A stretch of 5,282 nt of DNA, from contig CAKSNI010000092.1 of assembly GCA_934476025.1 (NCBI GenBank), forward strand, positions 1 to 5,282. The letters are read 5' to 3'. The notes beneath the pieces are model-generated. The model searched no databases. It saw only the letters and a list, made by a program, of their open reading frames with translations, and was not told where the DNA came from. Positions 1 through 5,282 of this stretch are shown here, piece after piece (within the stretch, counting starts at the first letter, position 1; every line of letters begins with the position of its first letter). The DNA comes from an uncultured Eubacteriales bacterium (lineage in GTDB: Bacteria > Bacillota > Clostridia > Oscillospirales > Acutalibacteraceae). The position numbers and the translations under genes were made by a program.

Positions 1-1193
1 TCTCCGCGCAGCGGCGTATAGGTCAGAGTTCCGTCGGAATGGGGATGTTTCCAGGCCCAGACATGGGTATGCTCGGTCGTTTCTTCAAGGGTTCCGTCCT
101 GCCCGATTTTGCAGTTCACCAGGGTGACATAGCCGTTGTCTTCTTCCGGTTTTTCATCCATCAGAGCAAAAATCCGGGAAGCACCGGCCAACCCCATTAC
201 AATGGCATTGATCTGCTGGGAAAGCTGATTGATATTGCCGGTAAACTGCTTGGTCATATTCAAAAACGGAACAATGATATCCACCGAAAAGGGCAGCCCG
301 GAAAGGCTGAGGTTCGGCATCGAAGAAAGCAGAAACACCCCGCCGACCGTGGCGCAGATAACATACAGAATATTTCCGATATTCATAATCACCGGCGCCA
401 GGCAGTTGGCATAGGCATGGGCTTTATAGCCGTCCTCGCAGAGTTCGTCGTTGATGCGGTCAAATTCTTTTTCGGCCTGTTTTTCATGGCAGAACACCTT
501 GATCACCTTTTGGCCGTTCATCATTTCCTGAATGAAGCCTTCGGTTTTCCCGAGGGTACGCTGCTGACGGATAAAGAATTTGGCCGATCCGCCGCCGAAT
601 TTTCCCGAAACGAATACCATAATCCCGACACCCAGAAGGATGACCGCCGTCATCCAGACGCTGTAGTACAGCATAATGGCCAGAACACTGACCACAATGA
701 CGAACGACTGCAGCAGTTGAGGCAGGGAACGGCTGATGAGTTCCCGAAGGGTATCGATATCGTTGGTATAATAACTCATGATATCGCCGAATTTATGGGT
801 GTCGAAATACCGGATCGGCAGATTCTGCATTCCGGAGAACATTTTCTGGCGCAGTTGATTCAAAAAGCCCTGGGTAATTTTGGCCATCAGCTGGGTATAA
901 ATCGTGATGAAGGCCATGGCCGCCAGGTACAGCCCGACCAGTATGCCGACCAGCGGAAGAATTTCCCGGGAGGCGGCCCGCCAATCGGTATTTCCTTCGG
1001 ACAGATACCGGGTAATGACTGCCAGCACCTTTTGGGTAAAGACCGCCGGAACGGCCGATACCACCGCCATCAGCACGATACAGACCCCCGTAACGGGCAA
1101 TAAAACCGGATAGCTTTTAAAAAGCAGACGGAGAATGCGGAAGAAAACGCCCTTTTGCGATTTGGCTGCGGCAGCCGGTTTACGATTCTTCAT
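1..1193 (-). CDS. ABC exporter half-transporter, partner subunit (partial, C-terminal ATPase beyond window)
   Basis: An open minus-strand frame begins with MKNRKPAAAAKSQKG at 1193 and is still open at position 1, giving 397 codons plus two bases. It contains the transmembrane domain of a type IV ABC exporter: a basic N terminus, helices near residues 28-52, 78-100, 160-178, 181-197 and 270-290, and the typical IRYFDTHKFGDIMSYYTND block (127-145) after the second helix. QKVIKVFCHE (228-237) is the conserved intracellular loop motif. After the sixth-helix region (about 303-345, IFALMDEKPE) comes a polar linker of about 48 residues with GYVTLVN (354-360) and WAWKHPH (379-385), which precedes the ATPase domain in a Clostridia subfamily of these exporters. 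The Walker motifs lie outside the window, so the gene is cut by the window edge, not shown to be broken. It overlaps the preceding ABC gene by 14 bp and most likely forms a heterodimer with it, supplying the catalytic Glu and His that the other subunit lacks. Substrate is unknown. Confidence 0.93.
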   Translation of the reverse strand, partial: MKNRKPAAAAKSQKGVFFRILRLLFKSYPVLLPVTGVCIVLMAVVSAVPAVFTQKVLAVITRYLSEGNTDWRAASREILPLVGILVGLYLAAMAFITIYTQLMAKITQGFLNQLRQKMFSGMQNLPIRYFDTHKFGDIMSYYTNDIDTLRELISRSLPQLLQSFVIVVSVLAIMLYYSVWMTAVILLGVGIMVFVSGKFGGGSAKFFIRQQRTLGKTEGFIQEMMNGQKVIKVFCHEKQAEKEFDRINDELCEDGYKAHAYANCLAPVIMNIGNILYVICATVGGVFLLSSMPNLSLSGLPFSVDIIVPFLNMTKQFTGNINQLSQQINAIVMGLAGASRIFALMDEKPEEDNGYVTLVNCKIGQDGTLEETTEHTHVWAWKHPHSDGTLTYTPLRG

Positions 1194-2931
1194 GGCTGTC
1201 GCCTCCTTTCGTCTGCTGTTCATAGATTTCCCGATAGATTTCACAATTTTTCAGCAATTCCTCGTGCCGGCCCATATCGCGGATTTTTCCGTCCTCCAGC
1301 ACCAGAATCAGATCGGCGTCCTGTACCGAAGAAATCCGCTGCGCGATAATAATCTTGGTGGTATCGGAAATTTCGGTGCGGAAAGCCTCGCGAATCAGCG
1401 CATCGGTTTTGGTGTCCACCGCGCTGGTGGAATCATCCAGAATCAGAATTTTTGGGTTTTTCAGCAGCGCCCGGGCGATACAGATCCGTTGTTTTTGGCC
1501 GCCCGAAACATTGGTACCGCCCTGTTCAATATAGGTATTGTACCCCTCCGGGAAGGTTTGGATAAATCCGTCGGCCTGTGCAATACGGCAGGCACGGATA
1601 CATTCCTCTTCGGTGGCGGATTCATTGCCCCATCGCAGATTTTCGAGAATCGTTCCCGAAAACAGCAGATTTTTCTGCAGCACCACCGCAACGCCGTCCC
1701 GCAGGGTTTGCAGGTCATAATGGCGGACATCCACACCCCCGACCTTCACACACCCTTCACTGACATCGTAAAGTCGGGGAATCAATTGGATCAGGGAAGA
1801 CTTCCCCGACCCGGTGCCGCCGATAATTCCGACCGTCATGCCCGAATCAATATGGAAAGAAAGGTCGGAAAGGGCGTTTTTCTGAGCATTTTTGGCATAA
1901 CGGAAATTGACTCCTTCAAAGTCCACCGAGCCGTCCGACAGGCTGCGAACCCCGTTTTCCGGGCTTTGCAATTCCGAGGTTTCGTCCAGCACCTCCACAA
2001 TTCGTTTGGCCGATTCATCCGACATGGTGATCATGACATATACCATAGAAAGCATCATCAACTGAATCAGAATCTGAATGCCGTAGGTCAGCATGGCCGA
2101 CATTTCGCCGACCCCGATGGTACTGCCGCCGCCGGAAATGATCAGTTTCGACCCGACGATCAGTACAAAAACCATATTGAAGTACACGCACACCTGCATA
2201 ATCGGGCTGCTCAGGGCAACAATGCGTTCCGCCCGGGTAAAATCGCGACAGATTCCGTCGGCCGCCCGGCAGAATTTTCCCTTTTCATATTCTTCCCGGG
2301 AAAAGCCCTTCACCACCCGCATGGCCTGCACATTTTCTTCGATGGATTCGTTCAGGCGGTCATATTTTTTGAACACCCGCCGGAAGGCCGGCATGGCAAA
2401 TTTGGCAATAAGCATCAACCCCACTGCCAGCACCGGAATGATAACCACGAAGGAAAGTGCCAGATTTCCCCCCATAATATAGGCCATCACAATGGAAAAA
2501 ATCATCACCAGCGGTGCCCGGACCGCCATGCGGATCACCATCATAAAGGCCATCTGCACATAGGAAACATCGGTTGTCATCCGGGTAACCAGAGAAGAGG
2601 ATGAAAAACGGTCGATATTGGAAAAGGCATATCCCTGCACCCGGTAAAACATATCATGGCGCAGGTTTTTGGCAAAGCCGGAGGAAGCCCGGGAACTGGT
2701 CAGCCCGGCCAGGCCGCCGCAAAGCAGGGACAGCACCGCCATGGCGCAAAGCAGCGCCCCGGTTTTTAAAATTCCGGACATCTGCTCGCTGGAATGGCTG
2801 AACCGGTCCACCAGATCGGCAGTGACAAACGGAATCAGACATTCCACAACGGCTTCCCCCGTAATAAACAAAAAAGTCAGCAGGGTCGGCTTTTTATATT
2901 CCCGAATGCTTTTCAGCAGTTTTCGAAACAT
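1180..2931 (-). CDS. ABC exporter half-transporter, permease fused to ATPase (degenerate-site subunit)
   Basis: This 583-aa type IV ABC exporter half is complete. The transmembrane domain covers about residues 1-310, with helices near 15-37, 57-78, 127-150, 157-178, 245-265 and 276-300. The nucleotide-binding domain covers about 335-575, with A-loop Tyr345, Walker A GGTGSGKS (371-378), Q-loop Gln419, signature VSGGQ (475-479), Walker B ILILDD (495-500) and D-loop SAVD (503-506). Two catalytic positions deviate: the residue after the Walker B Asp is Asp500 rather than Glu, and the switch position reads IAQR with Gln531 instead of His. This pattern is known from the degenerate-site subunit of heterodimeric exporters such as TM287/288 and BmrCD, so it probably works with the overlapping downstream gene. 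The last codons carry that gene's Shine-Dalgarno. Substrate is unknown: drug or lipid efflux is the usual annotation, and a role with the neighbouring glycan genes is possible but weakened by the terminator-like hairpin upstream. No signal peptide is expected. Confidence 0.96.
   Translation of the reverse strand: MFRKLLKSIREYKKPTLLTFLFITGEAVVECLIPFVTADLVDRFSHSSEQMSGILKTGALLCAMAVLSLLCGGLAGLTSSRASSGFAKNLRHDMFYRVQGYAFSNIDRFSSSSLVTRMTTDVSYVQMAFMMVIRMAVRAPLVMIFSIVMAYIMGGNLALSFVVIIPVLAVGLMLIAKFAMPAFRRVFKKYDRLNESIEENVQAMRVVKGFSREEYEKGKFCRAADGICRDFTRAERIVALSSPIMQVCVYFNMVFVLIVGSKLIISGGGSTIGVGEMSAMLTYGIQILIQLMMLSMVYVMITMSDESAKRIVEVLDETSELQSPENGVRSLSDGSVDFEGVNFRYAKNAQKNALSDLSFHIDSGMTVGIIGGTGSGKSSLIQLIPRLYDVSEGCVKVGGVDVRHYDLQTLRDGVAVVLQKNLLFSGTILENLRWGNESATEEECIRACRIAQADGFIQTFPEGYNTYIEQGGTNVSGGQKQRICIARALLKNPKILILDDSTSAVDTKTDALIREAFRTEISDTTKIIIAQRISSVQDADLILVLEDGKIRDMGRHEELLKNCEIYREIYEQQTKGGDSHEES
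1202..1209 (-). promoter_or_regulatory. Ribosome binding site AAAGGAGG of the second ABC gene, inside the first
   Basis: AAAGGAGG lies 8 nt upstream of the ATG at 1193 and decides that start. It is embedded in the last codons of the preceding ABC gene (tail TKGGDSHEES), which ends at 1180, giving a 14-bp overlap between the two reading frames and implying coupled translation. Confidence 0.88.
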
Positions 2932-2936
2932 GATTT

Positions 2937-2944
2937 CTCCTTTT
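2937..2944 (-). promoter_or_regulatory. Ribosome binding site AAAAGGAG of the first ABC gene
   Basis: AAAAGGAG ends 5 nt before the ATG at 2931 and supports that start for the 583-aa ABC protein. It lies only 7 nt after the T run of the upstream hairpin (2956-2952), so any structural rearrangement there could affect ribosome access. Confidence 0.85.
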
Positions 2945-2950
2945 GTTCGC

Positions 2951-2986
2951 GAAAAAGTGCTGCAAAGAGGCAGACTCTTTGCAGCA
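2951..2986 (-). terminator. Rho-independent terminator or attenuator hairpin
   Basis: Read on the minus strand, TGCTGCAAAGAG (2986-2975), loop TCTGC (2974-2970) and CTCTTTGCAGCA (2969-2958) form a perfect 12-bp stem with a 5-nt loop, followed by CTTTTTC. It begins 11 nt after the nucleotidyltransferase stop and ends 26 nt before the ABC gene start. The T run is only five bases, so termination may be partial. On the plus strand the stem is followed by GTTCTGTTTGG, which is less terminator-like. No recognisable -35/-10 pair lies between the hairpin and the ABC gene, so readthrough or a promoter upstream of the hairpin is needed. Confidence 0.78.
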
Positions 2987-2997
2987 GTTCTGTTTGG

Positions 2998-3885
2998 TTA
3001 CAGCCCGGGGTAAAGCCCCTTGGCAATCATTCCTTCAAACGCGTCATACACGGTTTGTTTATCCTCCCGGTAGGTAACCCCATACCATTTATCCTCGGCC
3101 ACCAGAACCCGAACCTGTTTTTCACCGGAGGAAATCAGGCGGTCCACCGCGCTGGGCAGATAAAACTCCGATTTGACTTCGCTGCCGTGTGCGGCAAGAA
3201 ACTCCCGAAAATCCCGTTCCAGATGGGAAAAGAAATCAGGGGTAAAGCCCCACATATTCATACTGACCACCGTATCAAAGGAAAGATTTCCCTCGGTTCC
3301 GTCCTCTTTTTGGAAGTGGAAGTCACTGGAAATTTTCGGGTATTCCTGAATGTTTTTTAAAGTTCCGTTTTCACTCAGGCAGACCCCGCGGGACACCGTA
3401 CCGTTTTCGGTAACAGTATTGCCCAACCGGAACCCGACCATGCAGTAATCGCTGCTGTTCTGCACCAATTGGCAATAAATCTGTCTGAAAGCATTTTTCC
3501 CATAATAATCGTCGGCATTCACCACCGCAAACGGAGTATCCACCACCGACCGGCAGCACAGCACGGCGTGGCCGGTTCCCCAGGGTTTCACCCGGCCCGG
3601 CGGGCAGGTAAACCCTTCGGGGAGAGAGTTCACTTCCTGATACACATAAGAAACCCGGACCTTTTGGGCAATCCGATCACCGACGAGGCGTTTGAAATCG
3701 TCCTCAATTTCATGTTTGATCACAAAAACAACATGATTAAAGCCGGCCTGTATGGCATCATAAACCGAAAAATCCAGAATCACATTTCCTTTCTGATCCA
3801 TCGGTTCCAGCTGTTTGAGCCCGCCGAAACGGCTGCCCATTCCGGCCGCCATAACAATCAGTGCGGCATCGTTCTTTTTATTCAT
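2998..3885 (-). CDS. Sugar-phosphate nucleotidyltransferase family protein
   Basis: This 295-aa cytoplasmic enzyme has the NTP-transferase (GT-A like) fold and should join an NTP to a phosphorylated sugar or alcohol, releasing pyrophosphate and an activated NDP donor. The nucleotide-binding signature AAGMGSRFGG is at residues 13-22, with the usual downstream lysine at K24 (LKQL). PWGTGHAV (101-108) fits the base- and sugar-contacting loop, and ADDYYG (124-129) carries the metal-binding aspartates D125/D126. Further conserved-looking blocks are SMNMWGF (208-214), KSEFYLP (238-244) and KWYGVTYRED (266-275) near the C terminus. There is no hexapeptide-repeat acyltransferase domain, so it is not a GlmU-type bifunctional enzyme, and there is no signal peptide. 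It resembles the short single-domain nucleotidyltransferases common in Clostridia surface-glycan loci. Overlap with the sugar transferase suggests they act in the same pathway, but neither the nucleotide nor the sugar is determinable here. A cytidylyltransferase for choline or a polyol phosphate is an alternative. The start is supported by a strong Shine-Dalgarno. Confidence 0.88.
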   Translation of the reverse strand: MNKKNDAALIVMAAGMGSRFGGLKQLEPMDQKGNVILDFSVYDAIQAGFNHVVFVIKHEIEDDFKRLVGDRIAQKVRVSYVYQEVNSLPEGFTCPPGRVKPWGTGHAVLCCRSVVDTPFAVVNADDYYGKNAFRQIYCQLVQNSSDYCMVGFRLGNTVTENGTVSRGVCLSENGTLKNIQEYPKISSDFHFQKEDGTEGNLSFDTVVSMNMWGFTPDFFSHLERDFREFLAAHGSEVKSEFYLPSAVDRLISSGEKQVRVLVAEDKWYGVTYREDKQTVYDAFEGMIAKGLYPGL

Positions 3886-5245
3886 GATGCTCCTCCTTTG
3901 TTTTTGCCCCGGATTCCTTTTTAGAGAACCCCTCGGTGCTTTCCTTCATAAACAAAATTTTTACCGTCATAAAAAGCAGTTTCAAATCCAGAAAAATCGA
4001 ATACTGTTCAATATAAATCAGGTCCATCTTCAGCTTGTCTTCCGGGCTGGTATTGTATTTTCCGTAAATTTGGGCGTACCCGGTCAACCCGGCCTTCACC
4101 CGATGGCGCAGAGCAAAATCGGGATATTTTTGGGTATACTCGTACACATTTTCAATCCGTTCCGGCCGCGGTCCCACCAGCGACATATCCCCGAACAGAA
4201 TATTGAACAGCTGTGGCAGCTCGTCCATCCGGCAGGCGCGGATCACCCGGCCGACCGGTGTAATGCGGTTATCGTGATCGGTTGCTTTCTGCGCCCCCTC
4301 TTTTTCGGCATCCACAATCATGGAACGGAATTTATACACATTGAAGATCTTCCCGTTTTTGGTTACCCGGTTCTGTTTAAAGAGGATCGGGCCGCCGTCG
4401 CAGAGTTTAATGGAAAGAGCGACAATCAGCATGAGCGGCGAAAGAACCACAATACTGACAGCCGAAACCACAATATCACACACCCGTTTGATCAGTTCCT
4501 GTTCCAGGCGCAGCCCCCGGTTGGAGCACATAAGAATCGGTGTATCAAAGATCTGAATCTGATCGGAATTGCGGATAATCACATCGGTACTGGAGGGAAG
4601 AATATAGGTGCGTTTTCCCCGGGCGTAGCAATAATGCAGCAATTCGTTTTTGATATCTTTATCGAAATCGCACAGCAAAATCGCCTCATAGCGATCAATG
4701 AGTTCCTTAATTTGTTCTATCGGCGCGCGGCGGATCGAAACCCCCCGTTCCACGGCAAAGCGATCGGGGATCCGCGACATTTTCCGGATAATGGCCTTTC
4801 CTTCATCATCATCAGCGAAAATAGCCAGGGTATGCCGGGCCGGATAAAGCCGGAAATAGGCCGTATTGGCGCATTTCGACCCCATCAGAATGACAAACAG
4901 CTGGTAAAGGAAGCCCAAAAAGTAGGCTGTCGGATTCAGCATTCTCCGGGCAATCAGGCACAGTTCCAGGTACATAAGGAAATTGGTAAACAGCGCCGAC
5001 AGCGACAGGCTGTACACAATTTCGTGAAGCCGGTAAATCCCGATTTTAAAGCCGCCGTACAGTTCTGCAAACAGAATAAACAGCGTAAAATAAGAAAGCA
5101 GCACCACATAGTTGCCCATCTGGCTGTAAATGGTTTCGCTGTAATCGTTATACCAAACATGAATAAACCCGAGAGCCATGGCGAGGGTCATCATCAGTTT
5201 CAGACCGAACATCACGCTTTTTCGGAATTTTCGTAATCCGTTCAT
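3878..5245 (-). CDS. Polyprenyl-phosphate sugar-1-phosphate transferase (initiating sugar transferase)
   Basis: This 455-aa integral membrane protein should transfer a sugar-1-phosphate from a nucleotide-sugar donor to undecaprenyl phosphate, the first membrane step in making an exopolysaccharide, capsule or similar glycan. About four hydrophobic helices occupy residues 12-30, 45-63, 74-96 and 105-122. A soluble central region (about 137-240) follows, in the position of the CoA-binding-like domain of WbaP/WcaJ-type proteins. The C-terminal bacterial sugar transferase domain (PF02397 type) spans about 250-435. It shows the KRVCD entry, a hydrophobic helix broken by Pro270, KFRSM (305-309), ITPVGR (328-333), the catalytic Asp341-Glu342 in MDELPQ, SLVGPRPE (355-362) and AGLTGYAQI (385-393). 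Length is normal for the large, N-terminally extended type. The last bases overlap the nucleotidyltransferase start by 8 bp and also carry its Shine-Dalgarno, so the two are probably translationally coupled. Family assignment is firm. Sugar specificity (glucose, galactose, N-acetylated or other) cannot be read from the sequence. Confidence 0.95.
   Translation of the reverse strand: MNGLRKFRKSVMFGLKLMMTLAMALGFIHVWYNDYSETIYSQMGNYVVLLSYFTLFILFAELYGGFKIGIYRLHEIVYSLSLSALFTNFLMYLELCLIARRMLNPTAYFLGFLYQLFVILMGSKCANTAYFRLYPARHTLAIFADDDEGKAIIRKMSRIPDRFAVERGVSIRRAPIEQIKELIDRYEAILLCDFDKDIKNELLHYCYARGKRTYILPSSTDVIIRNSDQIQIFDTPILMCSNRGLRLEQELIKRVCDIVVSAVSIVVLSPLMLIVALSIKLCDGGPILFKQNRVTKNGKIFNVYKFRSMIVDAEKEGAQKATDHDNRITPVGRVIRACRMDELPQLFNILFGDMSLVGPRPERIENVYEYTQKYPDFALRHRVKAGLTGYAQIYGKYNTSPEDKLKMDLIYIEQYSIFLDLKLLFMTVKILFMKESTEGFSKKESGAKTKEEHHE
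3892..3899 (-). promoter_or_regulatory. Ribosome binding site AAAGGAGG of the nucleotidyltransferase, inside the sugar transferase gene
   Basis: A near-perfect Shine-Dalgarno lies 6 nt from the ATG at 3885 and fixes that start. It sits inside the last codons of the sugar transferase, where it encodes part of the KEE in the tail TKEEHHE. The start and the preceding stop share ATGAATAA (3885-3878). Confidence 0.88.
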
Positions 5246-5282
5246 TTTAAAATTCTCACCGCAAGCGGCACTCCTTCATCAC
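5242..5282 (-). CDS. Possible 3' tail of an upstream gene (partial)
   Basis: The last 37 bases before the sugar transferase start are too short to identify a gene. One minus-strand frame stays open from the window edge and reads DEGVPLAVRILK before a TGA that overlaps the next ATG as ATGA. A 4-bp overlap would match the overlapping style of the genes downstream. A second frame ends at TGA 5258-5256 (VMKECRLR), and the third meets TGATGA at 5281-5276, so which frame carries an upstream gene, if any, cannot be settled here. The bases beyond 5282 would decide it. No function can be assigned. Confidence 0.3.
   Translation of the reverse strand, partial: DEGVPLAVRILK
5255..5260 (-). promoter_or_regulatory. 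Weak ribosome binding site (GGTGAG) of the sugar transferase
   Basis: GGTGAG lies 9 nt upstream of the ATG at 5245 and matches the GGUGA part of the consensus Shine-Dalgarno. It is weaker than the AAAGGAGG sites of the other genes. A better-looking AAGGAG at 5276-5271 is 25 nt from the ATG, too far to serve it. In-frame stops at 5281-5276, with no other ATG, GTG or TTG between them and 5245, fix this start. Confidence 0.45.

Noticed and set aside
39..1103. Plus-strand open frame of 354 codons opposite the second ABC gene
   Set aside because: It is codon-aligned antisense to a clear ABC membrane domain. It stays open because the sense gene uses almost no TTA, CTA or TCA codons in that register. 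Its His/Gln/Asn-rich product is the expected complement of Met/Val/Leu/Ile-rich membrane helices.
1135..2604. Plus-strand open frame of 489 codons opposite the first ABC gene
   Set aside because: It is in the same codon-aligned antisense register and has the same explanation. The His-rich stretches mirror transmembrane codons, and no family motif is visible, whereas the minus-strand frame has every ABC motif.
3007..3019. Short GGGG/CCCC inverted repeat at the end of the nucleotidyltransferase
   Set aside because: It is only a 4-bp stem lying inside coding sequence and lacks a T run. It is much weaker than the 12-bp hairpin that follows.
3815..5236. Plus-strand open frame of 473 codons opposite the sugar transferase
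   Set aside because: It is the codon-aligned antisense shadow of a gene with all the sugar transferase motifs. No recognisable domain is present in the shadow.
2998..5245. A novel glycan or defence system formed by the sugar transferase and nucleotidyltransferase
   Set aside because: Both proteins fall into well-known families with intact motifs and a common kind of gene order. Nothing in the window points to a new activity.
5259..5268. CCGC-TT-GCGG inverted repeat upstream of the sugar transferase, as a terminator
   Set aside because: The 4-bp stem has a 2-nt loop, too tight to be a stable hairpin. The bases also overlap a likely ribosome site.

Overview
The window reads as a minus-strand polycistronic stretch from a low-to-mid GC Bacillota, most likely a Clostridia gut-type lineage (Lachnospiraceae or Oscillospiraceae). 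This rests on strong AAAGGAGG Shine-Dalgarno sites, tightly overlapping genes, and a tandem ABC exporter pair whose second member has the 'GYVTLVN ... WAWKHPH' linker that I associate with Clostridia. The taxonomic call is inference; no rRNA or other marker gene is present.

In transcription order (high to low coordinates) the layout is as follows. (1) A possible few-codon tail of an upstream gene lies at 5242-5282. (2) A membrane-bound polyprenyl-phosphate sugar-1-phosphate transferase (455 aa, 5245-3878) would start assembly of a lipid-linked surface glycan. (3) A sugar-phosphate nucleotidyltransferase (295 aa, 3885-2998) overlaps it by 8 bp. (4) A 66-bp gap holds a perfect 12-bp stem with a five-nucleotide loop and a T5 run, which looks like an intrinsic terminator or attenuator. 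(5) A complete ABC exporter half-transporter (583 aa, 2931-1180) follows. (6) A second half-transporter overlaps it by 14 bp and runs off the window at position 1 before its ATPase domain.

The first pair of genes looks like cell-surface polysaccharide or glycolipid synthesis: one enzyme makes a nucleotide-activated sugar (or similar) donor, and the other loads a sugar phosphate onto the lipid carrier. Whether the first feeds the second directly is inference. The ABC pair is most likely a heterodimeric exporter. The complete subunit has the Asp-for-Glu and Gln-for-His substitutions of a catalytically degenerate ATP site, so its partner should supply the competent residues. The hairpin suggests that the ABC pair is expressed separately from, or at a lower level than, the glycan genes, so a shared function is uncertain.

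No RNA genes, mobile elements, CRISPR arrays or long repeats were seen. Nearly the whole window is coding; the only untranslated stretch of any size is the 66-bp gap. I found no convincing evidence of a previously undescribed system. The findings are refinements on known families.
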